Positions 37,445 to 48,362 of a stretch of 64,000 bases of DNA are shown here, one piece after another. Under the pieces are notes generated by a model. That model was not told the origin of the DNA, did not search any database, and saw only the letters and a program-made list of their open reading frames with translations. Made by a program: the position numbers and the translations under genes. Where the stretch lies: NCBI GenBank assembly GCA_031267235.1, contig JAIRZM010000001.1, positions 1-64,000 on the forward strand. The letters are read 5' to 3'. This DNA is from Holosporaceae bacterium. GTDB lineage: Bacteria > Pseudomonadota > Alphaproteobacteria > UBA3830. Positions within the stretch are counted from its first letter, which is position 1; every line of letters begins with the position of its first letter.

Positions 37445-38254
37445 ATGAAAAAAGCAATAAAAGCGGCATCAGTGGCGATCTTTGCGTCGGGATTGGTCGC
37501 CGCAACCGAAAATCTAATGGCAATGGAGTCGGCCATTGTTTCTAAGGAATACGAGAGCAATAATGGAATAGGTATAGAGTTCAACATAAACATTAAATTA
37601 ACGAAACATTTTGCCACTCCCAATGACCCTTATGTGATGAAGATTGACGACTTGAAGGATGATTTCAAGAAAAAACTGTATAATCTGAGCTTGGATACGG
37701 ATGAATTCTGGAACGGAATTCTCAGTAACGATCCTTCTGCATTGTTCTCGGTTAACTGCAACTTGGATGATACTGATGTCTGTGATCAACTTATCAGAAA
37801 AAAACCTTCGATCTTGCTTGAGCTTGGAAGCAATAAAAAAAGCATTGCTGACGAGATTACGGAATATATTGGAGAAAATGTCGCTAAGAAACTAAGCTTG
37901 GGCGAAAAAGGTGACGTTTGGGCCATGTCTATGATGGATAATATTATATTCTTGTTTTCTAAGGTTGTGACAAAGAATCCTGTTACACCGATATTGAGTA
38001 GTGATCAGTTTATGAAAATTGGATCTCCATGTTTCTATCTAATTCTTTGGATTAATGCTTACTGTTCTACTTGCTACTCACAAGTACTGCAATCAGGTGA
38101 CATGAATAAGAATGCAATAAAAAACAGATTGGATAATCTTTGGAATATTCATGTGCTTTTTGGTAAAAATAATTCGTTTACCGCTAAAAAAGGGAAGATG
38201 GCCCATGAAAATTACATTAAGAATTTTTATTTGATACATAATATCACGTTATAA
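37445..38254 (+). CDS. Secreted hypothetical protein
   Basis: 'MKKAIKAASVAIFASGLVAATENLMAME' signal peptide preceded by 'taggagaaag' RBS; motif 'NKKSIADEITEYI' resembles the array-protein motif. Confidence 0.65.
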   Translation: MKKAIKAASVAIFASGLVAATENLMAMESAIVSKEYESNNGIGIEFNINIKLTKHFATPNDPYVMKIDDLKDDFKKKLYNLSLDTDEFWNGILSNDPSALFSVNCNLDDTDVCDQLIRKKPSILLELGSNKKSIADEITEYIGENVAKKLSLGEKGDVWAMSMMDNIIFLFSKVVTKNPVTPILSSDQFMKIGSPCFYLILWINAYCSTCYSQVLQSGDMNKNAIKNRLDNLWNIHVLFGKNNSFTAKKGKMAHENYIKNFYLIHNITL

Positions 38255-38402
38255 TGAGAACATAGCCATATCTCTCGTGGCGTCGTTTTATCGTGGATTT
38301 CAGCGGGCTGCTTCGCGACAGAACACCATGGTTTGGAATGGAAAGAAACACTGCCGGTTTGCCCCATCATAGGTGCGTGCGCTCTGAAGTTTCTCAATGA
38401 CT

Positions 38403-39257
38403 CTAATACCTCCTATGCGTGAGTAGGGAGAGTATTTTCTCGATGGTCTCTTTTATATTTTTGCGATGAACCACCATATCCACCATACCGTGACTCAGTA
38501 GGTATTCGGATTTCTGAAATCCGTCCGGCAATTTTTCTCGAATTGTCCCCTCTATGACTCTAGGCCCAGTGAAAGCAATCAGAGCGCCAGGTTCAGCAAT
38601 GTGAATATCTCCCAGCATAGCAAAGGACGCCGACACTCCGCCAGTCGTTGGATTAGTCAAAAGCGTTAGATAGGGCAGTTCCGCCTCTTTGATTTCGTTC
38701 ACAAGAGCAACGGTTCTTGGCATTTGCATTAGCGAAAAAATTCCCTCCTGCATTCTAGCCCCTCCGGAACATGGAATCGCCAGGAATGAATAGCCCTTGG
38801 CAATGGCGAACTCGGCTCCGGCGATAAATCCTTCTCCTACCCCTGATCCCATAGATCCGCCCATGAAGTTAAAATCAAAGATGGCGGCAACCGTCTTGTT
38901 TCCCCCGATGCGGCCATAGGCAATCACAATGGCGTCATCCTCTCCGGTAGAATTCCTGGCGGCCCTTAGGCGATCGGAATACTTTTTGCTATCTTTAAAT
39001 TTCAGCGGATCATGAAGCCTGAACTTGTATTTTATGCGGGTAAATTCTCCACCATCAAAGAGACTTTTGATTCTGTCAATTGCCCCAAATTCTAGATGAT
39101 TATCGCAGTGCGGGCATACACGGAGATTGGCGTTCAACTCTTTATGAAAGATCATTTGCTCGCAGCCGGGGCATTTTTCCCACAAATTTTCAGGAACTTC
39201 GTTATTGCCAACTAGAGCTCGAATTTTAGGCCTTACGAAATTGGTTAACCAATTCAT
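38403..39257 (-). CDS. accD: Acetyl-CoA carboxylase carboxyltransferase subunit beta
   Basis: Zinc ribbon 'CPGCEQMIFHKELNANLRVCPHC'; 'GGARMQEGIFSLMQM', 'TNPTTGGVSASFAMLGDIHIAEPGALIAFTGPRVIE'. Confidence 0.97.
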   Translation of the reverse strand: MNWLTNFVRPKIRALVGNNEVPENLWEKCPGCEQMIFHKELNANLRVCPHCDNHLEFGAIDRIKSLFDGGEFTRIKYKFRLHDPLKFKDSKKYSDRLRAARNSTGEDDAIVIAYGRIGGNKTVAAIFDFNFMGGSMGSGVGEGFIAGAEFAIAKGYSFLAIPCSGGARMQEGIFSLMQMPRTVALVNEIKEAELPYLTLLTNPTTGGVSASFAMLGDIHIAEPGALIAFTGPRVIEGTIREKLPDGFQKSEYLLSHGMVDMVVHRKNIKETIEKILSLLTHRRY

Positions 39258-39604
39258 GAGGATTGCCTGCTTTCGTAATGGATACGTCCGTTGATGAGAT
39301 CCTTAAGTTGCTTCCCAGGTCTAAAAAACGGCACCTTTTTAGCCTCTATAATTACTTTTTCGCCGGTTCTTGGATTGCGTCCTTCGGTTTTCCCCCTATC
39401 GCGAACGGAAAAAGCTCCGAACCCTCGCAATTCAATTCGCCCGCCATTTTTCAAAGTGTTAACAATGGACTCAATTACTATCGAAACAACTTTATCCACA
39501 TTGCGAACGCTCATGTATGGATAGATCGAAGAAATCCTCTCCACTAGATCTGATTTTGTCATAACTCCTCCCAAAAAGATGCAGCAAGGGTGCCAAAATA
39601 TCAC
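39254..39604 (-). CDS. HU/IHF-family DNA-binding protein
   Basis: 'GGRIELRGFGAFSVRDRGKTEGRNPRTGEKV' and 'VPFFRPGKQLKDLING'. Confidence 0.93.
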   Translation of the reverse strand: MIFWHPCCIFLGGVMTKSDLVERISSIYPYMSVRNVDKVVSIVIESIVNTLKNGGRIELRGFGAFSVRDRGKTEGRNPRTGEKVIIEAKKVPFFRPGKQLKDLINGRIHYESRQSS

Positions 39605-39621
39605 CTAAACGTCAACTGGGC

Positions 39622-40347
39622 ATGCATTATGGCCACGAATGTTATATAAATAACGACATGAAGCCGATTGATTATAATTTTTTAAGGAAATTTTACGCTA
39701 GTGAATCCATGGAAAGGGTATCCAGAGAGATTGCTCATCGATTGAACAAGATTCTGCCATTGGAAAAAACGTTGGCTATTGGATTCCACGCCAATTTTTT
39801 GGACTTTCTTGACGCCAATAAAGTGCACTGCGCCGTAGCGGATCCCGCTGAAACAGTTATCCATCGCCTCTCTGGGCAACCTTTATCCACTGTTGTCTTT
39901 AATGATTGCGCTTCACGCATCGCCTCCGGCAGTTGGAATGCAATCCTGGTGGCGCACTACCTGGAATTTTTTCGCAAAAATGATGATTTCCTTTGGGAAT
40001 TGTTTCGTATTTTAAAAAATAATGGGAAATTAGTTGTAATATTCGCAAATAAAAAACGCATCAATGCGCTACATCCTTCCGATAGTATCGTAAAAAATGT
40101 GAAACTGTCGCCCAGCGATATGATTTCTTCACTAACGGCTGCAGCATTCGAGATAAATAGCATTTCCGGCGTGAATGAAAAATTCAATTTTTGGCCCCAT
40201 AGTTTTAGCTATAACTTAAATAGGTATAACGAAGTTTTCATAAGATTTTTTCCTCTTTTTTCCGACGTAATTCTCATGGTTGCCCGGAAATCTGCTTTAA
40301 TTCCAGAAGCTATTATTAATCTGGAAGAACAATACGGAATCACCTAA
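39622..40347 (+). CDS. SAM-dependent methyltransferase-like protein
   Basis: 'AILVAHYLEFFRKNDDFLWELFRILKNNGKLVVIFANK' methyltransferase motifs. Confidence 0.65.
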   Translation: MHYGHECYINNDMKPIDYNFLRKFYASESMERVSREIAHRLNKILPLEKTLAIGFHANFLDFLDANKVHCAVADPAETVIHRLSGQPLSTVVFNDCASRIASGSWNAILVAHYLEFFRKNDDFLWELFRILKNNGKLVVIFANKKRINALHPSDSIVKNVKLSPSDMISSLTAAAFEINSISGVNEKFNFWPHSFSYNLNRYNEVFIRFFPLFSDVILMVARKSALIPEAIINLEEQYGIT

Positions 40348-40351
40348 CCGC

Positions 40352-41068
40352 ATGTCTAATTTATTGAGTCTTTTAACGCTGGTCGTTTGCTTTACAAGCA
40401 TTTTAATATTGATGAGATACTTTGGAAAGAGTGGATTATTTATCTATTCGACCGTTGCCCTAATAGCTGCCAATATTCAGATTTTAAAACTCACGAAATA
40501 CAGCGGTATTGAGAATCCAGTTGCCCTTGGCACCGTCGTATTTTCCACGATTTTTGCGGTGGATAACATTTTAACCGAATACTTCGGCGCCCAAGATGCA
40601 AAAAAGTGCGTTTGGATTAGCTTCACGGGATATCTATTTTTTACGCTAATCATGAAAATGACTGTGTTACACCCTTCCGTAGAATATTCCGAATGCATAA
40701 ATTTACATCGAGAAATTGGTGACATTTTTTCTCCTACTCTAACATTGTTTATTTCCAGCATCGCCTCCTACGTAACAAGTCAACAAATCGATATTCATAT
40801 ATTTTCCAGTCTAAAAAAGTTAACCAAAGGTAAATATTTATGGGGAAGATCGCTGATATCCATGGTAATTTCAACTTTTTTCGATAATTTTGTTTTTTCC
40901 CTCTTGGCCTGGGTAGTTTTCGCCCATCATCAACTGGGATGGTCGTCACTCTGGGACACGTATATTTTCATAACATATTTTATCAGATTAATCATTGCCG
41001 CACTGTGCGTTCCTCTAGTAAGATTAGCGAAAGTCTTTCTGGTAAACGGCAATGTACAGAAATTTTAA
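40352..41068 (+). CDS. Queuosine precursor transporter (YhhQ/VUT family)
   Basis: Multi-TM; 'DNILTEYFGAQDAKKCVWISFTGYLFFTLIM'; adjacent to tgt. Confidence 0.85.
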   Translation: MSNLLSLLTLVVCFTSILILMRYFGKSGLFIYSTVALIAANIQILKLTKYSGIENPVALGTVVFSTIFAVDNILTEYFGAQDAKKCVWISFTGYLFFTLIMKMTVLHPSVEYSECINLHREIGDIFSPTLTLFISSIASYVTSQQIDIHIFSSLKKLTKGKYLWGRSLISMVISTFFDNFVFSLLAWVVFAHHQLGWSSLWDTYIFITYFIRLIIAALCVPLVRLAKVFLVNGNVQKF

Positions 41069-42224
41069 ATTCGAGGTAATTTCATCCGGAAGCAAATCCC
41101 GATTGGGGATCCTGAGAACGCCACATGGAGACCTTCAAACGCCGACATTCATTTTTTGCGGAACCAAAGCCAGTGTCAAAGGAATGTTTCCGGAACAATT
41201 GAAAAAAGCCGGAACTCAAATCATCTTAGCCAACACCTATCATTTATTTTCGCATCCAGGATCCGAATACATAAAAAATCGAGGAGGACTGCACAAATTC
41301 ATCGGTTGGAATGGGGCAATGCTGACAGATTCAGGTGGGTTCCAAATATTTAGCCTGGGTCATGGCTCAGTTTCCAATGAAATTAAGGGGAAACGCTCCA
41401 GAGTTTCAATGCTGGCCAGAATAGAAGAAGATGGCGCAGTTTTCAAATCCTATTGGGATGGAAGTACGCAATTGTTAACTCCGGAAAAGTCTGTAAAAAT
41501 ACAGCGAGATTTGGGCGCTGATCTGATGGTTGCCTTTGACGAATGCACTCCCTATCATGGCAACAAAAAATACACCGAAGAATCCATGGAAAGATCGCAT
41601 CGTTGGGAAAAGCGATCACTGGAAGAATTCGAAAGAAACAATGATTTTTCTCAAGCTCTCTACGGAGTTGTGCAGGGTGGAATATATGCGGACTTGAGAA
41701 AGCGCAGCGCACATTTTGTCAACGAGCAGTCATTCTTTGGAGCGGCCATCGGAGGAACGCTGGGAGGCAGCAAAGAGCAGATGTACGAAGTTGTGGAAAT
41801 GGCCACCGGAGAACTGAATTCTTCGAGGCCAATCCACTTACTTGGTATAGGAGGCATTTCCGACATTCTCCGCTGCATTGAGTTGGGGATAGATTCCTTT
41901 GACTGCGTTCACCCCACAAGAATCGCCAGACATGGCGGAGCTCTCGTCAAAAGAGTGTATAGGGATGCAGCTGACAGAGAACACATAAATTTAAAAAGAG
42001 CCCAATATAGCGTTGAAGACGATCCCATCGAGTCAGACTGCGACTGCGTCACATGTCAAACATTTTCCAGAGCATATTTGCATTATCTGCTGAAAGCTAA
42101 TGAATTGTTGGCACTAAGCGCCATAGCTGTTCACAACATAAGATTCATGAATAGATTCATGGAAGAAATTCGTGTCGCCATAGCTCATGATAACCTAAAC
42201 GAAGTGAGAAAAAAATGGGTTTGA
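41052..42224 (+). CDS. tgt: tRNA-guanine (queuine) transglycosylase
   Basis: 'GMFPEQLKKAGTQIILANTYHL', 'LTDSGGFQIFSLG', 'FDCVHPTRIARHGGAL', zinc 'CDCVTCQTF'. Confidence 0.96.
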   Translation: MYRNFKFEVISSGSKSRLGILRTPHGDLQTPTFIFCGTKASVKGMFPEQLKKAGTQIILANTYHLFSHPGSEYIKNRGGLHKFIGWNGAMLTDSGGFQIFSLGHGSVSNEIKGKRSRVSMLARIEEDGAVFKSYWDGSTQLLTPEKSVKIQRDLGADLMVAFDECTPYHGNKKYTEESMERSHRWEKRSLEEFERNNDFSQALYGVVQGGIYADLRKRSAHFVNEQSFFGAAIGGTLGGSKEQMYEVVEMATGELNSSRPIHLLGIGGISDILRCIELGIDSFDCVHPTRIARHGGALVKRVYRDAADREHINLKRAQYSVEDDPIESDCDCVTCQTFSRAYLHYLLKANELLALSAIAVHNIRFMNRFMEEIRVAIAHDNLNEVRKKWV

Positions 42225-44152
42225 ACCAAGTAAAGTTTAGCCTTCCATTTGTTTTTGGCATTGCTGCCTACGTTTTTGCCACAGAATCCGAAGAGGACCT
42301 TGATCTTCACAATTTTCATTACAGAGCGAATCTAGTGCTGGAAGAAAAACAAAATATACTTGGAGCGCTGACGGAAATAATTTCCGAATCAGAAATGGCG
42401 ACCGAAATAAATCAATTGCGGACCTTCGCTCTCCAGAACAAAACTATTAGCAACATGAGAGCCCTCATCGATAGAATTAATTCAGACATAAATATCATAT
42501 ATAAAAAAGCGCATTCTTTAGGTTTTTTCGGAGCAAAAATTTATCACAAAATTCTGGTTAAGAATCCCAATAATATCAATGTGAACATATATGTCGATCT
42601 GCAACAAATATATAATCTCAAGTTAAATATAAAATACCTGAACCGGAACAAAGAATTTAATGAAACTCATAACGAGATTATGCAATCCAAATTGCGCATA
42701 TTCAAAGCTTCTATTGCGGAAATAAAAGCTCTCATCGATGTTGCTGTCAGGGATTTGCAAAAAAATGGTTTTTATGAGCCGAAAATATTAGAAAAAAAAG
42801 TGCGCGTTAATTATGAGGCCTCTGAGGCCATTTTATATCTGGCTATTGATCCAGGGAAAAAAGTCCACTTTGGCGATACCGAAATAAAGGCATTTTCTGG
42901 CATCGACGAAGAATTTATTCGCAATAGGATTGTTTGGAATCAGGGAGAGGTTTTCGATATAGAAAAAATAGAATCAACGGTGGAAAATCTTAAAAACACC
43001 CAAATATTCTCCAATGTTAAGGCTGAACCCATTAATAGTCGCCCCGAGAATACCAGAATTCCCATACTTCTGGAATTGGAGGAAGATAAAAAACATATGG
43101 TGGATTTCACGCTGCTATATTCCGGAATGCGCAGCATGAATTTTGAAAAAAAGTCTCAAGCTCAGCAAAAATTGAAATCTATTATTGCCAGATTATCCTG
43201 GAGCAATTGCAACGCCTTTGACGGAGGAGAAAAATTAACGCTCACGGTGGAAGGAACTCCACTGAGAGCGCAATCCAAAAGAGCAGATTATGGCTTTGAA
43301 GCAACATTGGCGCAACCGGATGTTTTTTTTAGAAACAACACAGCGCATTATACCATTTCCAGAAAACAAGAACTTACGAACGTTTTTTTCCGCAAGAGCG
43401 ACAAGATTGAGCTCGCTTACGACTATCCTTTGCTGCGGGATGTGCTCCTGAACATCGATGGAGATCTAGAAAGAAATTATGTGGATGGGCCGAAAATATT
43501 TTCCCATGATTCGGATAGAAAAAATTATGAAAATTTTTCACCGTCCATTGGGTTTATCCTAGATAAAACTGACGATCTGCTAAATCCAACTTCCGGTTAT
43601 CGTCTCTTCGCCAAATTCTCTGAGATATTTTTTAAACATTCCTCCGTCAATAGTCTTATGGCATTGGATGCAGGTTTTTCCTACAATCTTCCTTTGGATG
43701 ATCTGAAGCGAACAATTGTGGCATTTAATTTGCAGAGAAAATCAATCTTGGGCGCCAGCATCGATGATATTCCGTTGGACAAGAGAATCTACGCCGGAGG
43801 TATGAACTCCATAAGAGGCTACGCCAATCAAATGGCAACGGAGATGGTTATCGGTGAAGATGTCGTTATGGGCGGGAAATCATCTACGGAATTCAGCGCT
43901 GAAATTCGTAGAAAGTTTACAGCTGATTTTGGCGGAGTAGTATTTTTTGATGGAGCAAAAATTTTTCAGAATAAATCTCGCTATGATAATTTAGCAACGG
44001 AAAAAAAGAGATGGTTTTTTTCCATCGGCTTTGGCCTAAGATACTTTTCCAGTATAGGCCCCATAAGAATTGATCTAGCATTTCCAATCAAAAGAAGGAG
44101 AGCTGTTGATTCCAGGATGCAATTTGTTGTTAGTTTAGGGCAGGCATTTTGA
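42215..44152 (+). CDS. tamA: TamA/BamA-family outer-membrane assembly protein
   Basis: POTRA-like N-terminus; 'GGMNSIRGYANQMATE', C-terminal 'FSIGFGLRYFSSIGPIRIDLAFPI'; followed by tamB-like gene. Confidence 0.88.
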   Translation: MGLNQVKFSLPFVFGIAAYVFATESEEDLDLHNFHYRANLVLEEKQNILGALTEIISESEMATEINQLRTFALQNKTISNMRALIDRINSDINIIYKKAHSLGFFGAKIYHKILVKNPNNINVNIYVDLQQIYNLKLNIKYLNRNKEFNETHNEIMQSKLRIFKASIAEIKALIDVAVRDLQKNGFYEPKILEKKVRVNYEASEAILYLAIDPGKKVHFGDTEIKAFSGIDEEFIRNRIVWNQGEVFDIEKIESTVENLKNTQIFSNVKAEPINSRPENTRIPILLELEEDKKHMVDFTLLYSGMRSMNFEKKSQAQQKLKSIIARLSWSNCNAFDGGEKLTLTVEGTPLRAQSKRADYGFEATLAQPDVFFRNNTAHYTISRKQELTNVFFRKSDKIELAYDYPLLRDVLLNIDGDLERNYVDGPKIFSHDSDRKNYENFSPSIGFILDKTDDLLNPTSGYRLFAKFSEIFFKHSSVNSLMALDAGFSYNLPLDDLKRTIVAFNLQRKSILGASIDDIPLDKRIYAGGMNSIRGYANQMATEMVIGEDVVMGGKSSTEFSAEIRRKFTADFGGVVFFDGAKIFQNKSRYDNLATEKKRWFFSIGFGLRYFSSIGPIRIDLAFPIKRRRAVDSRMQFVVSLGQAF

Positions 44153-47100
44153 AAGTTTTTTTTGCTAAGTTATTGAAAATTATCGGCGCAACTCTGTTTG
44201 TCGCTCTATTAGGGCTGATGCTTGCCGGAGGGATGTTCTGCGCAGATTCGGGACGCGAAGTTCTTCTGAGCGCGCTCTCGAAATATTTTCAAACAAAAAA
44301 TGTCGTCTTTAGAATCAATGAGATGGATAGGAAAATTTCCAAAATTCAAGAAATTTTCATCCGCTTTCCCGAAGGTTTCGAACTTGTTTTTTCGGATATT
44401 ACGCTGAAAAGAAAAAAATTTTTCGAAAAATCGTCAATTCATGTGCATAAATTCATCTTGAACGGCTCGAAGGAAAAAATAGATCTAGATGAGAAGTTAA
44501 AGAGTTTAATTCCCCTAATGCGAACATTGAGGATTTTTATCAGCGATTTATCGTTGGGCGCTGGGTTCATGCTGATTGCGGGAAAAACTTACTTACTGGA
44601 TGATTTGAGCTACTGTTCCGATATTCAGGATGATTTTTTGCGCAGTAAAATTAATGGCAGCCAATCGCTGAACGTTCTCTTTCATTGGGAAAATGGCGAA
44701 TGCACCGAAAGCAATATCGCCTTTGAGCAAATATTGAATTTTGATGGAATTTTATTCATAAATGGGCCAGAAAAAAAAGTAACCTCCTATAAATTGACGG
44801 CGACAAACAACAGCATGGGAATTATTGCCAATGGTCGATACCAACATTTCATGCGAGATATAGGAATTCAAAATGCCCTTGTAAAATACGAAGAGAAAAA
44901 TTATAGCTGCCAAGGAAACGTTTATTTGGATGCTCAGAGAGCAAAGATGCAGTCGAAGATTTTTCTGGAAAATCTTCCGAATTTTAACTTAATTCCGGAA
45001 ATTATTCGCAAAAATTTCGAAGACGTGCGCGCAACCCTGATCCTGACCTATGATTTTTCCGAAAATCCACAGCAGGAAGCGGACATTGTTTTCCAAAGGT
45101 TCGGGAATGATATTGGCAGCGCAAAATACCTCTGCAGAGATCGCAAAAGCGTCATTGATGGCAACATTGGCTGGATAAATATTTCGGGTTTTGGGCTTCG
45201 CAACTTTAGGTGCGAAGTTGACGATTTTCAGAAGGCCAAAATAAATTTATGGGGAGATGATTTCGAAATCATTTCTCACTTAAAAATTGGCGATCAAATA
45301 TGCGTGGACAATATTGAGCTCTCGAGCCAAAAAGGATGGATCAAATCTGCCTGCGCATTTTCATTAACTAAAAATTTAGATTGCTCGTTAGATTTTAACT
45401 TTAATCAAATGGATTTCTGGAACAAAATCATTCCGATTTCCGGCAGCGGCAGCGGAAATTTTTCCTATAAAAACAAGGAGATAATCTCTAAAGGAGAGTT
45501 CAAAGAATTAAATTTTGGCATCCATGAGTTGGGGGCTCTAAAGTACGATATTGGCCCGCAAAAAAATAAAATAACACTGGGAAATGCCAAAATATTTAAT
45601 ATAAACTTTGATACGCTGGAGCTAAATTCCTTTGGGAAAAAAATCGCCCTATCAGGGAAAATAAACGACGTTTATTCTCTGGATGCTCACGGGAATATTT
45701 TCGGTTTTTTTGATAAAATATCTTTGGAAAAATGCATTCTCGCATCTCCAGAAAATAAAATTGTACTAACGAGATGTTGGCTGGATTTTATCGCCAATGA
45801 CTACAAGATGAACTGCCAATTGTCCGAAAATAAATCCAAAAAAACTGGCCTCATAAATTTCTCCTTTAATTCGCTGGGAATTAATTGTAATTTTCAAACC
45901 GTTTCAATTAACAGTTTGGCCAAGTTTTTTAATCACTGGGGCCCACATTGCGAACTGAGCGGAAGTTTAAAATTAAATGCCAATGATGGAATTTTTCTAG
46001 GTTCAGGAGATTTTCTTCTGCCCAGTCTGATGGCAAAAAAAAATCTACTTAAAATTAGCGCGAAGATATCCGAAAACGGCGCGAAAATTTATGCAAGTTT
46101 AAAAAATCAAAACGATGACATAAGCGCCGAGGCCTTCCTTCCGGTAATTTTCACGATTACCGGTCCCATCGTAAAAAATACGCTAAATTCTCTTAGTTGC
46201 AATGTTTATGGAAGCTCTCAATTGGAGCGACTATTGGAGCTTCCGGATAATGCTGATGTTCGCGGCATGTTCAGCTGTAATTTTCATCTGAGCGGCAGTT
46301 TAGCCAATCCATCCATTAGCGGTAGAGCGCAATTGCGAAATGCTCACATTGCCGTCGGAGATGTTTTGCTCAAAAATGGAAATATTTCCCTGGAAGCCGA
46401 TGGAAAAAACATCCAAGTTATGGCGGCGAAATTTGTTGATGTCAATAAAAAAAGACTGACCATTAGCGGAACTGGAATTCCATTTTTTAGGGGAATTATT
46501 CCCAATATAAACGCTAATCTTCGACTGAAGTTTGACAATTTTATGCTCTTTGATTCGGATGACATGCAGATAACTGTTCGAGGTGATGGCGCCATGAGCG
46601 GTCCCATCGACGATATGCTCATCAGCGGAATTGTCAATATTCCCAAATGCGAACTGCGTTATTTTGACTCCTCCAATGTCGCAAAGGATAGTGATATTAT
46701 CGTCGAAAATGATCCTTTTCTCCACAATCACCAAAAGAAAAAATCGCCGAAAAAGGATTTTTTCAAATATGACGTACGTATGAATTGTCCTCGCATAAAT
46801 TTTTCCGGCAATATATTCGAGATGATTCTCTTTTCCGACGATCTGCTGTTATCTTCCTATCAGGATAGCGCAACATTGGTTGGCACATTGAAATTGTCCG
46901 GAGGAAGATTGGATCTCTTCGGCAAGCGCATGCCCTTTACCAGAGGGGTTGCCACATTTCGCAGAGATTTCCCATTTGAGCCAGATGCATTTTTTTCCTG
47001 CAAAAGAAACTTTGGAGACATAAGCGTTTCTCTGGACATCGGAAGCGTTCCGGAGCGGGGCGCTTACCTGAATTTGTATTCAAATCCCAGCTACAAAAAG

Positions 47101-47499
47101 GATGTAATTTTGGCGAAAATGATTTTCGGAAAAGAGCTAAAATATCTTTCCATAGGAGAGGTAGCGCAATTGGCCAACGCCGTGGCAAGCCTAAAGCAGC
47201 GCGGCTATATTTTTTCCCTATTGAATACATTTCAGAATGTAGGAATTGTGGACAGTATATCATTTACCAGCGGAGCCCATCAATCCAGTTCACTCTATTC
47301 CGACACTCAAAATTCAAGCGGTCATCAACGAAATTTACACATGAGCGCCGGAAAATATGTGCATGACAACATATACCTAAGCGTCAATAAGCAAGAGGAA
47401 GGAGCCTCCTTCGATGTTGATTTTTCAATCACACCAAGAGTGTCCATAAAAGCTAACACCAATGGAGAAGCTGGCATTAGTTGGAAGTATCGCTACTAA
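44149..47499 (+). CDS. tamB: TamB translocation/assembly module protein
   Basis: 1116 aa; N-terminal TM; C-terminal 'GGRLDLFGKRMPFTRGVATFRRDFPFEPDAFF...ISVSLDIGSVPERGAYLNLYSNPSYKKDVILAKMIFGKELKYLSIGEVAQLANAVASL'. Confidence 0.9.
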   Translation: MKVFFAKLLKIIGATLFVALLGLMLAGGMFCADSGREVLLSALSKYFQTKNVVFRINEMDRKISKIQEIFIRFPEGFELVFSDITLKRKKFFEKSSIHVHKFILNGSKEKIDLDEKLKSLIPLMRTLRIFISDLSLGAGFMLIAGKTYLLDDLSYCSDIQDDFLRSKINGSQSLNVLFHWENGECTESNIAFEQILNFDGILFINGPEKKVTSYKLTATNNSMGIIANGRYQHFMRDIGIQNALVKYEEKNYSCQGNVYLDAQRAKMQSKIFLENLPNFNLIPEIIRKNFEDVRATLILTYDFSENPQQEADIVFQRFGNDIGSAKYLCRDRKSVIDGNIGWINISGFGLRNFRCEVDDFQKAKINLWGDDFEIISHLKIGDQICVDNIELSSQKGWIKSACAFSLTKNLDCSLDFNFNQMDFWNKIIPISGSGSGNFSYKNKEIISKGEFKELNFGIHELGALKYDIGPQKNKITLGNAKIFNINFDTLELNSFGKKIALSGKINDVYSLDAHGNIFGFFDKISLEKCILASPENKIVLTRCWLDFIANDYKMNCQLSENKSKKTGLINFSFNSLGINCNFQTVSINSLAKFFNHWGPHCELSGSLKLNANDGIFLGSGDFLLPSLMAKKNLLKISAKISENGAKIYASLKNQNDDISAEAFLPVIFTITGPIVKNTLNSLSCNVYGSSQLERLLELPDNADVRGMFSCNFHLSGSLANPSISGRAQLRNAHIAVGDVLLKNGNISLEADGKNIQVMAAKFVDVNKKRLTISGTGIPFFRGIIPNINANLRLKFDNFMLFDSDDMQITVRGDGAMSGPIDDMLISGIVNIPKCELRYFDSSNVAKDSDIIVENDPFLHNHQKKKSPKKDFFKYDVRMNCPRINFSGNIFEMILFSDDLLLSSYQDSATLVGTLKLSGGRLDLFGKRMPFTRGVATFRRDFPFEPDAFFSCKRNFGDISVSLDIGSVPERGAYLNLYSNPSYKKDVILAKMIFGKELKYLSIGEVAQLANAVASLKQRGYIFSLLNTFQNVGIVDSISFTSGAHQSSSLYSDTQNSSGHQRNLHMSAGKYVHDNIYLSVNKQEEGASFDVDFSITPRVSIKANTNGEAGISWKYRY

Positions 47500-47539
47500 A
47501 CATTGTCCTTTATGGATGATTTTCAGAGGAAACGCTCGA

Positions 47540-48358
47540 TCATACCACCGAAATATCCGGAGCATCGACGGCCTTCATGCCAACTACGTGATATCCAGAA
47601 TCAGCATGGACTATTTCGCCGGTTACTCCGCTGGCTAGATCGCTGAGGAGAAACACCGCCGTTCCACCAACATCTTCCAGCGTAGTATTGCGCTTCAGGG
47701 GAGAGTTGTACTGATTCCATTTCAAAATATAGCGAAAATCTCCTATGCCGGAAGCTGCTAGAGTTTTTACAGGTCCGGACGATAGACCGTTGACCCTAAT
47801 GTTGCGATCGCCGAAATCTACGGAAAGATACTTTATGCTCGCCTCCAGAGCCGCTTTCGCAACACCCATCACATTATAATGCGGCATAACCCTTTCTGCG
47901 CCAATGTATGTCAAAGTCAAAAGAGATGCTCCATCGACCAGATACTCGGACGCTCTTTGACATACAGAAGTAAAGGAGTAGCAGGAAATGTCCATGGTGT
48001 TAAGAAAGTTCGTGCGAGTGGTATTTACATACTTGCCGATCAGTTCATTTTTGTCAGAAAACGCTATGGCATGAACTATAAAATCTATCTTACCAAATTT
48101 ATCTCCAACTTTTCTAAACATAGAAGTCACGCTCTCATCATTGGTGATGTCACACTCAATCATCTCTACATTGCCAAGAGAATCTGCCAACGGCTTTACT
48201 CTTTTATAAAGCGTGTCCGATTGATAACTAAAGACCATTTCTGCGCCATGCCGCGCCAGAGAACGAGCAACTCCAAATGCCAAAGACCTATCATTGGCAA
48301 TTCCCATTACAACGCCCTTTTTTCTCGCCATCAATTCCATAAATTTTATTCCGTTCAC
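47540..48358 (-). CDS. fabI: Enoyl-ACP reductase
   Basis: 'KKGVVMGIANDRSLAFGVARSLARHGAEMVFSYQ', 'ASLLTLTYIGAERVMPHYNVMGVAKAALEASIKYLSVDFG'. Confidence 0.96.
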   Translation of the reverse strand: MNGIKFMELMARKKGVVMGIANDRSLAFGVARSLARHGAEMVFSYQSDTLYKRVKPLADSLGNVEMIECDITNDESVTSMFRKVGDKFGKIDFIVHAIAFSDKNELIGKYVNTTRTNFLNTMDISCYSFTSVCQRASEYLVDGASLLTLTYIGAERVMPHYNVMGVAKAALEASIKYLSVDFGDRNIRVNGLSSGPVKTLAASGIGDFRYILKWNQYNSPLKRNTTLEDVGGTAVFLLSDLASGVTGEIVHADSGYHVVGMKAVDAPDISVV

Positions 48359-48362
48359 CAGA

